Positions 1 through 12,610 of a stretch of DNA of 64,000 nt are shown piece after piece. Position 1 is the first letter of the stretch; the number at the start of each line of letters is the position of its first letter. The DNA is from Bimuria novae-zelandiae CBS 107.79. Lineage: Eukaryota > Ascomycota > Dothideomycetes > Pleosporales > Didymosphaeriaceae. The notes under the pieces are model-generated. The model worked only from the letters and a program-made list of their open reading frames with translations, ran no database searches and was not told where the DNA came from. Location of the stretch: positions 103,562 through 167,561 of the forward strand of contig ML976667.1 of NCBI GenBank assembly GCA_010015655.1. The letters run 5' to 3'. The position numbers and the translations under genes are program-made.

Positions 1-3000
1 TAAGATAATCGCTATAGACTAGTACTACCTCGACCGCCGCTATAATAATAGGAATAGAAGAACTCGAAGAGGATTTAGAGGCAAAGGCGGATTCGTAGGC
101 GGATTCTAAAGAGGCTAAGGTAATAGAGGCAATTAGCGCTTTAATAACAATAATAGTAGACGTGAATTCACAACGCCACGCTAGAAGAAGAAGTGCTTTG
201 TCTGCCAGAAAGAGGGCTGCTAGTTAACTAACCATACTAATAAGGAACGTAAAGCTGCCCGCACACAGTTCTTCTTCGCATGTTACTTTACAGGTATACT
301 ACTGCCTGTAGACTTCTCTATGCACCTTGCAGAGTATAAAGGTAGTGAGAACTATAAGGACGATAACAATAATAGTAATTAGTAGTATAATATTAATAAT
401 TAGCAATTTACAACTGCGTACGCAGAATATTAATTTTTTAAGGAGTAATAACTTATAGATTAAGCGTTTATACACCATATCTCTAGTAAAGACATATATA
501 GTAAAGACGTACCGTCATCACCGGCGTCGTAATTCCTTATTAAGGACCGATACACGCGATCTGTGTACTAAGGAATCCTCCCTAATACAGGCGCCGCCAA
601 TGTATCTATAGTCGGTAAGGAACAGTACCTCGCACTCATACAGGAAGACCCAACAGTCACGATAGACACATCTACGGCAGGAAAAACGTCTATTAAATTC
701 GGCAAAGGCAGTGTTACGGTGTCTATTAGCACCGCACAGATTCCGACAGAGATTGGAAAAATCGACTTTAAGGTGCTAGATGCGCCTACACCGTTCTTGC
801 TATGCCTTGCGGACATGGACAGGCTAAAGGTCTACTTTAACAACACTACAGATGAGCTCGTCCAGGGCAATGTACGCATCCCCGTAATCCACAAATAGGG
901 ACATCCGTAGTTCTATCTTAACAAGAGAGAGCGTGCAACTGCATTTCTTATAGAGATAGAGTTAAGATAGCTCTATCGCCGTTTTAGACACCTAGCTATT
1001 ATAAGACTAGCTAGGCTCTTGAAAGATGCTGGTCATAATAACTTTAAAGAAAGAACTCTTAAGCAAATTACGAAGTTTTATTATTATTATTAGCTTAATA
1101 GCTCTGCGCCGCGCCGCTTTAAGTTCACCCTTAAGGATAATTATTACTTTAACTACGAGATCCTTGTAGATGTGATGTACTTAAGAAGTAAGCCTATATT
1201 ATATATAGTAGATTTAGCAACTTCGTTTTAAGGCGCAAAGTTTCTTAACGCTATTTTAGCTAAGGAGATATAGTAGGCACTGCGGATGTTGTGGATTAAT
1301 ACCTACTAAGGACCACCAGACATTCTTACATATAACGCAGGCACGAACTTCGCAAGTGCAGAATTTCGCGTAGAAGTAAAAATTATGGGAGTCACATGCA
1401 AACAAGTACCTATAGAGGCACATTAGTCCGTTGGCAAGATAGAGAGGTATTACGCGCCCCTACACCGCGCATAGGATATACTCTACGCTAAGCTTGCTAG
1501 CACTATATCTAATAAAGCAATTCTTTAGATAGCCGTAAAAGCTATTAATAACACAGTAGGCCCTAATAGTCTAGTCCCGACTTTACTTGTCTTTGGCGCA
1601 TACCCACGTATGACTATAAAGTTACTATTATTACTGTTAATAGTTAAGCGCAGCGAGGCTATTTAAAAAGTAATAAAAGAACTACGTAAGCTTACCACTA
1701 AACGCCAGGTTGCAGATGCGTTAAACACTCGTAATAGGCCTAATACCGTAGACATGCTTGCGCTCCCGCTACAAAGCAAGGTTTTGGTATGGAGAGAAAA
1801 GGACGGCTGGAATGGCCCGTACAAAATCGCCGCGATAGACGGCCATAACGTCACCATCGACATGGTTAATAGCCCAACAATATTTCGGTCAACAGTTATC
1901 AAGCCATACTATAGACTAGACTACCTCTAAAGTAACCCTAATGCGCCGCAGCAGCAGCACACGTTACCTATAAATATAATAGTACCGCTAGCAGCGCAAC
2001 TACGCAAAAAAGGCCGCCTACTAGGATTAAGGAATAAGAGGAAGGTAAACGTTTATATTACTAAAAAGGAAGAGGCTAACCTTAAGCTCGCTATAAAGCT
2101 ACGTAACGATAGAGTTATTATAACACTTAGCGCACCCTTTAAGGCATCTAATAATTAAAAGATTAGTAACCTAGTAGGCTATAGAGTATTTAAGTTTAAA
2201 TAATATAATTAGGAAGTACATAGTAGAATCCGTATATTTAAGTCGCGTCTAGTGCGAGAAGTTAAAGGAAAGACAACTAAGCCCTATAAAAAATCCTATC
2301 TTATTATCTAAGGATACTAGGACTATAGTAAGGAGGCTATTTTAACATAATCTCTAACTATTTAACGCTATAGCTAGCGTGTAATTATAGCCCTGGCACC
2401 TATACTTATATAATATAGGATAAATCTTAAGCTTCGCGACATAACGCAGGCATATCCACAGGCGTAGACAAATTTTAAGAGAATAATACTAGCACACCTC
2501 CCTAATAAGCTAGCACCTAGATATCCAGAGGGCACGCTACTCTATGTAATCATGCCGCTATATAGAATCGCGGAAGTAGGAGTCTATTAGTAGACAATAT
2601 ACCACAGACATTACTGTAAGGAACTAGACATATCTACGTCAACATACGACCCATGCTTATTAGTAATAAACAGCAACGCAGATAACTTTAGCATAATTAG
2701 TATATAGACTAATAATACCCTTATGCTTAGAACAGCCACATTCTTAGCGCATGAAGAGAAAATGCTCGAGAAAGCATAGTTTAGATTAAAGCTAAAAACT
2801 ATGCTAACACTAGACGCGCAACTAGACTTTAATAGCTACACACTTATAATAGACGCTAGCAACATAGACAACTATAAAGCAACCCTAAACCTTAAGTAGA
2901 AGGGACAAGGAGGAAAAATTAAGCTTATAGACATTAATACTCCTAATCGCGCGTAATAGTATACTAAACAGCGCGCCCACGGGGCGTACATTATATTAAT

Positions 3001-3680
3001 ATATTAACTAGAAGCGTCTTTTAACTTATCTATAGTAGCTTAAGCATAGTAACCTTCTAATAAAGATATTAAGGCGCTTAACAAGCGCCTTAAATGGCAA
3101 ATAGAGAATCTTAACCGTGGACTACACTACGTACCTGTTAACCTTATTAACGCTAAGCTAATAGTATTCGTGGACGGCTCCTTTGCTAACAACAAGGACC
3201 TTAGCTCGTAGCTAGGCTTTATACTTATGCTTGTTAATAAGTCCACAGATACTAATAATACCTTTACAATCCGCGGTAACATAATACACTATAGCTTAAT
3301 AAAGTGTAAGCGGGTTACACGAAGCGTACTAGCCTCTAAAATCTATAGCATAGTTAACAGGTTTAACATAGGTATTACTATTACTACTACTTTATAGATA
3401 ATTACAGAGCGCCTTAGTCTGCCCGCAGTTCCCTTAGTTGTTTGTACAGACTTGTACTCCCTATACAAGTGCCTTGTAAAGCTTGGGACAACTAAGGAAA
3501 AGCGCCTTATAATTGACATTATGGCACTGCGCCAGTCATACGAACGCCGCGAGATTACAGAGATCTAATAGATTAATGGCGAAGACAACCCTGCGGACGC
3601 TTTTACAAAAGTATCACCAAACCGCGCCCTAGAACGATTTGTTAATAGTAATAAGGTAATAGTCCGAATTAAGGGCTAGG
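1..3680 (+). pseudogene. copia gag-pol polyprotein, RIP-degraded
   Basis: Read through stops, the frame shows in order: an Arg/Gly/Asn-rich gag tail; a zinc knuckle at about 190-255 (CFVCQKEGC then NH, typical of fungal copia gag); a protease region at about 590-890; a GAG-pre-integrase region around 900-1030; an integrase core at 1090-1930 (GPPDILTYNAGTNF, then a HQSVGKIERYY stretch); a basic linker at about 2000 (RKKGRLLGLRNKRK, AT-hook-like); RT around 2280-2960; and RNase H at 3165-3690, including VDGSFANNKDLSSQLGF and NPADAFTK. In the family this protein makes and integrates element cDNA. Stops and degraded motifs rule out function. Two segments (around 568-816 and 1663-1902) stay open by chance on the other strand and are not genes. 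Confidence 0.85.
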
Positions 3681-3773
3681 TGTAGAGACCTATAATCTCT
3701 GCCTAGCGCATTTAAGTTTAGATATTTAATCCTTTATGTGGATAATTAATATCAAGAAAGAAAAGACTTCCAG

Positions 3774-3950
3774 TGTTGGATTAACAACCTTAAGGCCTCT
3801 ATCGTGTTGCAAAACACTATATGTGTGGAGCGAGCCCCATATGGGACTAGCTTCCATACCCCGCGATGTACTTCAATCCTCAGTAGATAGAACGAGAAAG
3901 AAGCATCAATCAACCCAATGTAACTCGTTATCAAGTATTTCCTTTTAACA
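3774..3950 (+). repeat. 3' LTR of the first copia element (177 bp)
   Basis: Starts TGTTGGATTAACA and ends TTTTAACA, the TGTT...AACA termini usual for copia LTRs. It directly follows the RNase H end and a purine-rich tract. It is less RIP-mutated than the coding part. The partner LTR is outside the window, so the length rests on the termini alone. Confidence 0.72.
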
Positions 3951-5886
3951 CTAGTGCAACAAGTCCTCCCGACATAATAAGATTCTACCGCGATATCCCC
4001 TAAATTAGCTTTTATTAGGACCTAAAGGGGGCTCTATAATGCCTGTCTTACTAAGTTAAGAAATCTAGCTAGATAAAGGTGTCTAAAATAAGGGTAGAAA
4101 TAATATTATTAAGGAATAAAGTTAAGTATTAGGGAAGGAAGTTAAAAAGGAATCTTAAAAAAGTAACTTAAGAAACCCTTAAAACTACTAAGAATAATAA
4201 GGGGACTAAATAATTCTTATAGTAATAAAGGGTAACCCTTACAAAAGAAGTAAGCTTTAAAAGTAAACTAAAGTAAGAAGGAAAAAGGAACTAGGTAAAA
4301 GAGATATCTTTAGCTACTAAAGGAATAGTAAAATCCTCCTTAATAACGTTTAGGTTTACTTCCCCGCCCTCTAATACACTACTAGGGTTAGGAAAGCTAT
4401 TATCCTCCTTACTTAAGTACTCCCTAATTATAATAGCCTAAAGCCACTAGCGTAAGCCCTAGTAGGCTTAAGTAGGTATATTAGCTCCCGCGAGGACATT
4501 ATCTATTATCTAAAAACTATCTATTACGATGCCCTTATCTACCACCATAAACTTACTAGAGAGCTACACGATATTAGTCTTAAAAGATAGCTTTATTATT
4601 TAAAAAAAAACTTATAAAAGGGTTCTTACACTCTTAATAAAATGCTTTAAAGTTAGTAGTATAAATTTAAAGAAGGTTAAAAGTCTTCTTAACTATAATA
4701 GTAATACGCTCTAAGAGCTAAATAGTCTTAAAAGAAAAAGTAATAGGGCCTAAAGTAGTAGTGGTCTTACTCTTAAAAGAGGTATAGTAATTAATAATAG
4801 TAACCTTATAAGCAGAATAGAACGCGTTATGGTTAATAAAAAAGACCTTTTATTTTTAACTACTTTTTAAAATCTTATTTATAAGGTAGCCTGCACTAAT
4901 AACTATAATATTAGTAAACTCTTTATAGCTAACTTTACTAAGGGCAGGCTAAATCTAGGTAAGGGAAGGAGTTAGTAGAGCACATCCTAAAATTATCTAA
5001 AACAAGTTAGACTAAAGTATACTTGTCTAGTATAGCTAGTAAGCTTATAGGTATAGCACTCTTTATAGGATACTATCTTGTCTGCTAGCACCTACTAATA
5101 GACGCGTCTATAAGTAATATAGTTAATATATTAGCGCTTAATTATCGCGCGTAGCAAGATTAGACCCTAAAAGCTAAGCTTGTTAAGTTAGCAAGTGCGT
5201 ACACTTAGGCTAATAAAGAACTAGGAAGGGGGTTAGAAAAGTAAGGAGGCAAGTTAGAAGGTAAAAAGAAGTAAAAAAAGCGTAGAAAAAGGTCTAAAAC
5301 TTACTTTGCAAGCTTTAAAAGGACTAAACTTTTTAATAAGCTAGCTAAAAAGGATTATGCTAGCGTTAGATATAGTAGGCTTATTTTAAAAAAGCTTAGT
5401 CTTCTTAAATTAGTAGCTAAATAATTATAATAGAGACAGGCCTTCTTTTATTTTATTATTAGAGTTAGTAGCACGCTTCTAACGCTTAGGCGTCTTTATT
5501 ACGTAGCTATTACGCAAAGGGCTAGCTATCTTATTAAAATAGTAAGGGGAATTACGTCGCGAAGTTAAGGAAGACTAGGTTAAAAGTAAGACGTTATAGC
5601 GCACGAAGTTAAGCTAAGAAAAAAAAAAGCTTAAAAGAGTAAGGTCTAGAAGCTAAGTAAGAAGTAATTTTATATATATAATAATAAGTAAACGCACTAG
5701 CGCGAATATACTAATATAGTAACTACTTATAGTAAGGATATAAAATTAGACACGCGAGAATAGAACTAGTAAGAGGTTTATAATAGCAAGAGGATTATAA
5801 GCAGACAACAAAATAATCGCGAAGCTACATAAATAAGATAAGACGCGGAGATTTTTTTTATACCCTTAATAGAGGGAAGGGAGGTA
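3951..5886 (+). other. RIP-degraded internal region of an LTR element, function not recognised
   Basis: One plus-strand frame can be followed for much of this stretch if TAG/TAA are read as former Gln codons. It is rich in Lys, Arg, Gln and Leu with no domain I recognise. The last 10-15 bases (AGAGGGAAGGGAGG) look like a polypurine tract and abut the LTR at 5887, so this is probably the 3' internal part of an LTR element. Bases 5395-5886 are repeated in inverted orientation at 13443-13960. No intact gene is visible. Confidence 0.5.
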
Positions 5887-6047
5887 TATAATAGGCTACG
5901 CCTAGTTATTGCCTTAGATTCTTAACCCTTGGTTATGCAAACCCTAGATATATAAGTTTAACGCCTAAAGCTTAACTTCGGACTCTTTATCAAATTTATA
6001 AGTATTCTTCTGGCACCTTTGGCTCCTTGAGCACCCAGCCCCTTACA
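5887..6047 (+). repeat. 161-bp LTR, plus orientation (family shared with 13282, 48721 and 58997)
   Basis: Starts TATAATAGGCTACGCC (RIP-altered TGTAATGGGC) and ends CAGCCCCTTACA. Four copies of this sequence occur in the window: here, 13282-13442 (minus), 48721-48880 (minus) and 58997-59157 (plus). A polypurine-like tract lies just upstream, which suggests a 3' LTR. No 5-bp target duplication is seen here. Confidence 0.8.
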
Positions 6048-6540
6048 CGCACAACGTAATAAGTAGATAGTAAAATAAGTAAACAAAAAAAGAATTAAAG
6101 GACTAACTTTTAAAAAGGGGGATAAAGTCCTCTTCTCGCGAAAATATTTTAAGATAAAAAGGCTAAGTAAAAAATTAGATAATTTTTATAAAGAACTATT
6201 TAAAGTCTAAAAGGTTAGAAAACTAGTAAATTTTAAATTATTATTACTTATAGATACGCGCATACACCTAGTCTTTTATAAATTATTATTAAAACTTATA
6301 TTACTAGATGCTAAACTAGAATTATACCTAGAACTTAAACTTAAGGAATATAAGGTTAAATTAATTAGAGATTTATAGAAAATTAGACGTTAGTATAAGT
6401 ACTTAGTAAAATAAGCAGGATAGCTAGAAAGCTATAATATATAAGAACTAGTAGGGAACCTTACTAACTATAAAGAAGCCTTAGAGAAGTTCTACTAAGA
6501 GTATTTAAAAAAGTTAAAACTAAAGGCTTAGGGTTATTAA
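6048..6540 (+). pseudogene. Ty3/gypsy pol C-terminus with chromodomain, fragment
   Basis: Translation through stops gives a GDKVLFS motif of the integrase C-terminal domain (about 6118-6140), an RLSKKLD stretch, a HLVFYKLLL segment corresponding to the family's HPVFHVSLL, and then a chromodomain-like tail (EYKVKLIRDLQKI...QYKYLVKQAG...) ending near 6530. This is the 3' end of a chromodomain gypsy (chromovirus) pol. Upstream pol domains are missing because the LTR at 5887-6047 intervenes. In intact relatives the chromodomain directs integration toward heterochromatin. Confidence 0.75.
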
Positions 6541-6979
6541 GGTTAAAGGGCGGAGGGAAGACAGCATAATCTAAAGTAATAATACTAAGTATAAAGCCCC
6601 CCTCTAGCTATATAATATTCTAGTCTAACGCTTTTAGCCTTTTAAGACGCTTAATTTTCTTAATAAATTTTCTTAAGTTAATAAGGAGCTTCCCCTTATA
6701 CTTTTTAAGTAATTATTTTTACTTTAGTAACTTTTTCCTTTTATTATAGGTAGCCTAAAGGACTACTATAACTACTTTTTTTTTAACTACTATTACCTCT
6801 TTTAAGTGCTTAAGCCTATCTATCTTAAAATTAATTTAAAAGAAGTTTAGAACTACAGGTTCTACTAGCTTACACTTTATAACGCTATTCTTATAATAGT
6901 TACTATACTATATTTTAAAAAAAATAGCTTATAGATTAAGCCTTTCTTTGCGTAGTACTTACAAGACACTATAGTAGTC
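6541..6979. other. RIP-degraded remnant, unassigned
   Basis: Begins with a purine-rich run (GGGCGGAGGGAAG) right after the gypsy stop, then about 420 bases of AT-rich sequence. The minus strand reads as a Lys-rich, charged peptide with a few stops that I cannot assign to a family. It ends at TAGTC, the target duplication of the next element. Confidence 0.4.
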
Positions 6980-7275
6980 TATTAATACGGCAATAGGCTG
7001 TTGGATCAAGACTTCGTTGCAACGATGTGGTAGTGATTGATTCTTAATTGTAGATCTATTGTGGTGGGCTGCTGTGAGAGGTATTTATTAAGCGTGGTTT
7101 GTTCCCTGCTAGCCCGATCAGGACTAGCGCAATAAACCACAGGCAAACTGCACAATAAGCCGTAGGTAAACTATATGGCGGTGAAAGCTGTAGCAGTGTT
7201 GCGCAGGTTTAAAACTATAGGCAAACTACATGGCGGTGAAAGCCATAGCAGTGTTGCGTAGGTTTGATACTAACA
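6980..7275 (-). repeat. 3' LTR of the complete copia (296 bp)
   Basis: In plus coordinates begins TATTAATACGG (TG changed to TA) and ends GATACTAACA. Nearly identical to 12611-12906. Contains two internal near-repeats of a module with GGCAAACT...TGGCGGTGAAAGC...GTTGCG. Flanked on the left by TAGTC. Confidence 0.92.
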
Positions 7276-7439
7276 CTGGCTATCTTTTTCTTTTATGCTA
7301 CATGTGGCCAGTTCAGCCCAGAACGCTCAAATCTGCAATAAAACACAATCTGTAATAGTTACTAGTTTTCTAACCAAACTAGCGCTGGTGCGCGTCCTCT
7401 TAGTGCCTATCTCGCTGCTCCTTTTGCAGACTCACTACT

Positions 7440-9060
7440 TCTTGCTATTGTAATTATACTCTAGGGTGTTGACTTTAGCGCGATTAACCCAGCCTTGTAC
7501 GCGAAGCTTAAGCTGGTTATAGTTAATAAAATGCTCTATAGCTGAGTTGGAGCCGGCCTTGGTTATTAAGTCTGCTAGATTGTCACGTCTATTAATCTAG
7601 CGGATGTCTATGAGATTATTGCGCTTATAGGCCTTACGCAGAGCTATAATGTTAATTATAAGGCGCTTTTTCTTAGTAGTGCCGAGCTTAATAAAGTAAT
7701 TATATAAGGAGCGTGAGTTAGTGCACACGATAATGGGGATATTAGAAAGGTTAAGTTACTGTATAATTATATTAATTATACCGCTAATTGTAATTGTAAT
7801 GTTAACTTTATGGGCTATCGCGTAGATCTTAGATATAAGGACGCTGCGAGTAACACGCTTGCACTTAATAGATAACTAGTAGATAATATTACTAGTAAAC
7901 TTAAAGTTATAATCGCTATTTTTAGTCTTATTGCTAAGCGTGATCACGAAGCCTATCTATAATAACATGTCCTTATTATTAGTAAATAATGCGTTAACAA
8001 AGGCGTATAGCTTTAAGTTGCTTAAGTCTAGTAGGATGAAGTTAAGGCCGCGAGTAATATTCTCCTTTTGCTAGATAATGCGCTTATTTAATCTGGTAAT
8101 TTCTTCTTTTGTAGGCTCACTTGCTTAGGCTGCGGCGGCGAGGTCGAAGCTCGCCTTAGGTTAATAGATTATTATAATGTAAGCACCTCGAGCGCGCTGT
8201 TAAATGTATAATTACTTATTATTAGCTATTTCTAGCTTCTCGCCTTGCTTCTTCTGGCGTAGAGTAATGGCGTAATTATTATTATTAAGCTTAATAATGC
8301 AGCTATTAAAGTCGATTTACGCGTTTAGTAAGAGAAACTACTTAGGCTTGGCCTTAAAACGTAGCTCTTGGTCCTTAAGATCTGTAAAAGCTTTGTTAGA
8401 CAGACTAAGCGTGTCGTTAGTTTACATGCTAATAATGCTAAAGCACTTGCTACTAGCCTTACTAATAAGTAGGCATGGATTATAAGTAGATGTTACTATG
8501 TAGAGAGTCTTAGTATGGTGTTTATTATACGTTAACCACTAATAGGCACCTGCTTCAGCAATGCCGTATAGTAGCTTAATAATAACTATAACTATATTTA
8601 TTAGATAACTTTCCTTGAGCTGGGCTAGTATGTTAGCTATAATAGTACGCTAGAGTGGATCATCCGATTGCGTATAGGCCTAAGTGATGTCACGGAGCCA
8701 GAGGTACATGCCTAGCTTTAATAGTAATAGTGCTAGAGCGATAATTACACGCTGGCTTGCACGCTAGATAGTAGGAGACTATGTTAGGATAAGCTTCTTA
8801 TTGTTATTAGCGTATCCTTAGATAATAAGACGGAACTTCTTATATAGGCGATTAGTAGTCTTGCCCTTAACTTTATTAGTAATACGTAACTTAAAGATGC
8901 GGACCTTATTATAATAGTAAGGACTATACTTCTTAAAGTAAAAGATATCTTATGTTATAAGGGCGTTAATCTCTGCCTTTATAAATACTTTAAATAGTTA
9001 TTTTAGTGTTGTAATCTTGCCAACTGCTCGTAGCTTCTTAGCTAGGATAAGATTATTACG
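7440..9060 (-). pseudogene. copia reverse transcriptase/RNase H region, RIP-degraded
   Basis: Position in the element, between the 3' LTR and the integrase on the minus strand, fits the RT and RNase H of copia. The minus-strand frames are broken by many stops and I can trace family resemblance only in pieces, so this call leans on element structure more than on clear motifs. No intact open frame. Confidence 0.6.
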
Positions 9061-9066
9061 CTTACA

Positions 9067-9261
9067 TTAATTAAGGTTAACTATAGTAGTTATAACTTTA
9101 TTAGGTTTTGGCTTATTTCTTAAGCTTTTTGGCCTACCGCGCTTACGCTTGGGCGCGGGCTCCTTTATAATAAGAGTGAAATTATTGTTAGAGCTACTAT
9201 TGTCCTCGTCCTCTACAGGAGGGGTAATGATAGTTATATTGTTTACATGATACGGGCGCAC
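9067..9261 (-). pseudogene. copia linker peptide with AT-hook-like motif
   Basis: A 64-codon open stretch on the minus strand between the integrase and RT. It contains an acidic/Ser-Asn run and then APKRKRGRPKSLRNKPK, an AT-hook-like core (RGRP). The first copia element has an equivalent basic linker at about 2000 (RKKGRLLGLRNKRK). It is part of the polyprotein, not a separate gene. Confidence 0.6.
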
Positions 9262-9456
9262 TGTGGTGATGCGAAAGGTGACTTATTTATTATTAATTTT
9301 AATAACTACAGATTGCTTGTTAACGTGGAGGGCAATTATCTGATACGGGCTAGACTATCTATAATTCTCCTACCAGACCTTAACGCTGCTTAGGATAGGT
9401 AATAATAAGATATTAGTTGCGTTAGGACTATTGCGAGTTATAAGAGCCTTATTAAC

Positions 9457-9876
9457 TTAGCGCTTTACCTTAATCTTGCGTACTTTAGCTATTACTTTGC
9501 GCACTGTAGCGCCGCGGGCGGTAATAGATAGCAATAGTGGTAATTTCTTTAACAGGCGAGGATATGCTCTAAAGACAAGAAGAGTTAGGATAAGTCCGTT
9601 AGGACCTGCGGTGTCATTAATAGCCTTGATAGCTATCTGTAAGATATATTCGGGAGCGGTTATGCGTCTAACGTCTGTAGAGATTACCCTATAAGTACGG
9701 CGGATGGGAGCATGATAACACTTAATCTTACTAATTAAATAATATGCCTCTACTAGGACTTCCTTAACCTTAATTATAAGTAATATAGCGTTGTTAATAA
9801 ACTTATTAGTAATAAAGTTTTTGCCAGTATCTGTCTTAATAACGTCGGGAGGACTAACGTATATGTTAATCCACAT
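9457..9876 (-). pseudogene. copia integrase core, partial open frame
   Basis: The longest undisrupted piece of this element, 139 codons on the minus strand. It includes SPPDVIKTDTGKNFIT (the integrase second-Asp region, DTGKNF) and a HAPIRRTYRVI segment, then AIKAINDTAGPNGLILTLLVF, which matches the first copia element at 1530-1600 (AVKAINNTVGPNSLVPTLLVF). The two copia elements are therefore related. The frame continues into stops on both sides. Confidence 0.82.
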
Positions 9877-10849
9877 GGCGCGAAGGAGATCCCAAGTAGT
9901 GTTTGCCTAGATGTTTAGTATAAATTAAGTAGCCTAAAAAGCTGTGGCTTTATTAACTACGTGGAGCACTAGTTTCTAATTAATGTACATTATATTAATA
10001 ATAACGCATAAGTTAAAGTCTATGTTATCGTGGATAGTAAAACAGAAATGGCCAGGTGCTTTGCTATGGATTTGACACTGGTGATAGTACTTATTAATGC
10101 GATTAATAATGTCCTTATTAACGTCTTTATAGCCTACTTTGCCGAGGATCTTGTGCAGTTATTTAGTAGTAGGATGGCTAAAGTGTTAGTGAAGCTAGCG
10201 CAGCTTAGTCTTGGTTAAGTAGTGGACAACGGTCTCTTATTTATTAAGCAGGAGCCATGGATGTCCCCATTTGCGGACAATTGGGAATTCTTTGCCACCT
10301 TAAACGAGCATATTGTCGACGTTGTTAAAGAAGATACTATAATAATCTATATTATTTAAGCAGAGCAGAAATAGTGTGTTAGTTAGTATTACTATAAAGG
10401 TGATCGTACTAAATGGCGTGCTGACATTAACGTCGCTAAGGGAGAAACACTCTAGATTATCTTTAAATTAAATTTGACAACGTCCTGCGGTAGACGCATT
10501 AATAACTATAGATAGTTAGATAAGCTATAGCGCCTTTACTTGTATTTTTCTAGTAGTTAAGATACTGGCTGCACTAGTGTCTAGTATAATACCTTAAAAG
10601 ATATCTACGCCGTAGCGTGAATTAAATAAGAAGAGTTAAGCATCTTTATTTACTTTGTTAGAGATATAAGGATTATTGCCTGTGATTACATGAAGTGCGG
10701 CAGCGTTATTAAGGCTAGAGATAATAGCATTGCTGTTAACCTTGCTATAGGATGTAGTTAAGTAGACTTAGTTAGTAAAATATGCTTTAATATTATTATT
10801 ACTAGCATTATTGTCGCTATCGTTGCTGTCTTCAAGCTCTATGCTTTTA

Positions 10850-11900
10850 TGGCCAGCGAGAAACACTTTATAGCTTAGGGTATTAGGATTATCTTAAGCG
10901 TATTAGTTATAGCGTTGGCGATGCTCCATGCGCTCCTTCTTTAAGTGTCGAGTTAATTAGCACTTAGGCTACTTATAGATAAAGCATGTCTTATTACGGC
11001 GATTGCCTAAGTAGTTTAACTAATAATTATTGTTATTAAATCGATTGCCGCGCGATCCGCCTTAACCTTAATAGTAGTGGCTATAGTAGTTATTATCTAA
11101 TAATCCTGTAGCTTGTTAATTATTACGGATATAGCGGTAATTGGTGTAATACTGCTTATCTGCATCTCGTGATAGAAACTGGCTATTAGGATAATAGCTT
11201 AATCACATGCTAACTGCGTTGCGGAGATCTACAGCAACACCTTTAAATATAGTCACTAGCTTTAAGCAAGCCATAGTAGTTACTTTAATACCACAACATG
11301 CGCTAAGGAGCTATTACGTAAGCAAATACTAATTATAGCTCTTACCCTAGTCCTATAATAGTGCCTAATAGAGCATGTTTATCTTACTAATAACTATTTT
11401 AAGACACTCTATAGGGTCTTTTTTAGGGTTAGTAGTTATAACGCTCTTAAGCGTAGTGCTATGCCACTCCTGGAGGTATATCTAGTAAGCTTATGTAGTG
11501 TTAAAGTACGTGCGTAGCTTGTTAAGCATTATATTATAAGTAAGCGTAAGCGCCTGGGGAGTAATGTAATTATAGTAATACTAAAGCGCTTAGCTAGTAA
11601 GCATAATAGAGAGTGCTATTTTATACTACTTATCTTTATTAATCCTAATCTTGGTGCAGAGGTCGTTAAACACCTTAATCTTTGTCTTAAGAATGTTGTA
11701 TTTATTACCTGAATACTTCTGCTCTGGCGTGTATAACTTGGCGAGGTTAGTAAGCAAATAAGAGTTATTCTGCATAGGCGTAAATCTAGGTTATAATAAT
11801 AATAATAATTCTCCACCTAGCGGAGCTCGCTACTGTTACTATTATTCTTTATTATCTGCAATCTAGTGGCACTTAAAGCCTTCGCAGAGCCTTATAAGCT
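10850..11900 (-). pseudogene. copia gag with degraded zinc knuckle
   Basis: Minus-strand reading shows CFIYKQPKCWLTRH followed by KKERMEHRQRY at about 10930-11000, a copia gag zinc knuckle in which a Cys has become Tyr. Upstream (11000-11900) the frame is Asn/Tyr/Arg-rich as in gag tails. Stops interrupt it throughout. Confidence 0.65.
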
Positions 11901-12610
11901 TAAGATACTTAGCGGGCCATTTTAGGACGGCGGTTAATGTAAGGAGTTCTGCGAATTAGTTAGGGAGATTATTACTATTACCCTACTTAATATAGATGTC
12001 TTACTGGCGGAGGAGCTCTTTAAGTGCTTTTTAGATACGCTTGTTAATGCTATTAAAGAGATCGCGGGTGAAATTCTCGAAATGCTCTTTAAACTTAAGT
12101 AGTAAAAATAGGTTAAATATGTTATCTTCTTCTACCTGTATTATCTAGTTAATAACTATAGTGTTAAGTTTATCTATATTAACGGTGGCGTTAGTAATAT
12201 TAAAATCTTAGTTAGCGTACTGGTCCTTGTAGATTATCTTATTTAGGTACCACGAGCGATCCTTTGTTTAGGTGTACTTTATAATAGCGTTTTAGATGTG
12301 GGCCTGTGATTGGTGTGATTTGACAAGAGTTGGCGTGGTTAACGCAAATCTCCTTCCGAACTAAGCCTTAGTAGGGACAATCCAGGCGGAGAGATCCTTT
12401 AAATACGAGGCGCCGCTAATCCTAATACAGGATAGTAGTGAGCTTGTCGTACCTGTACTTCGCACTAGCGATGCTGTATCCCGGGCCTTAGTAGGGGAGG
12501 AGGCATGCGCTAACCGCTTCTATCGCCAGAATACTTAGCCTAAAACGTGCGCTGAGATTCCCTGTACACAGTATATCTTGCCGATCTGTGGTGTAGCAAC
12601 CACTAATCAG

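Larger units (their letters stand above)
1..3950 (+). mobile_element. Ty1/copia LTR retrotransposon, 5'-truncated by the window edge
   Basis: Three-prime part of a copia element ending in an LTR (3774-3950). Gag, protease, integrase, reverse transcriptase and RNase H follow each other in the order typical of copia (integrase before RT). The 5' LTR would lie left of the window. The whole element is RIP-mutated, with many in-frame TAG/TAA codons in place of Gln or Trp codons, so it is dead. A purine-rich stretch (about 3753-3768) lies just before the LTR and could be the polypurine tract. Confidence 0.88.
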
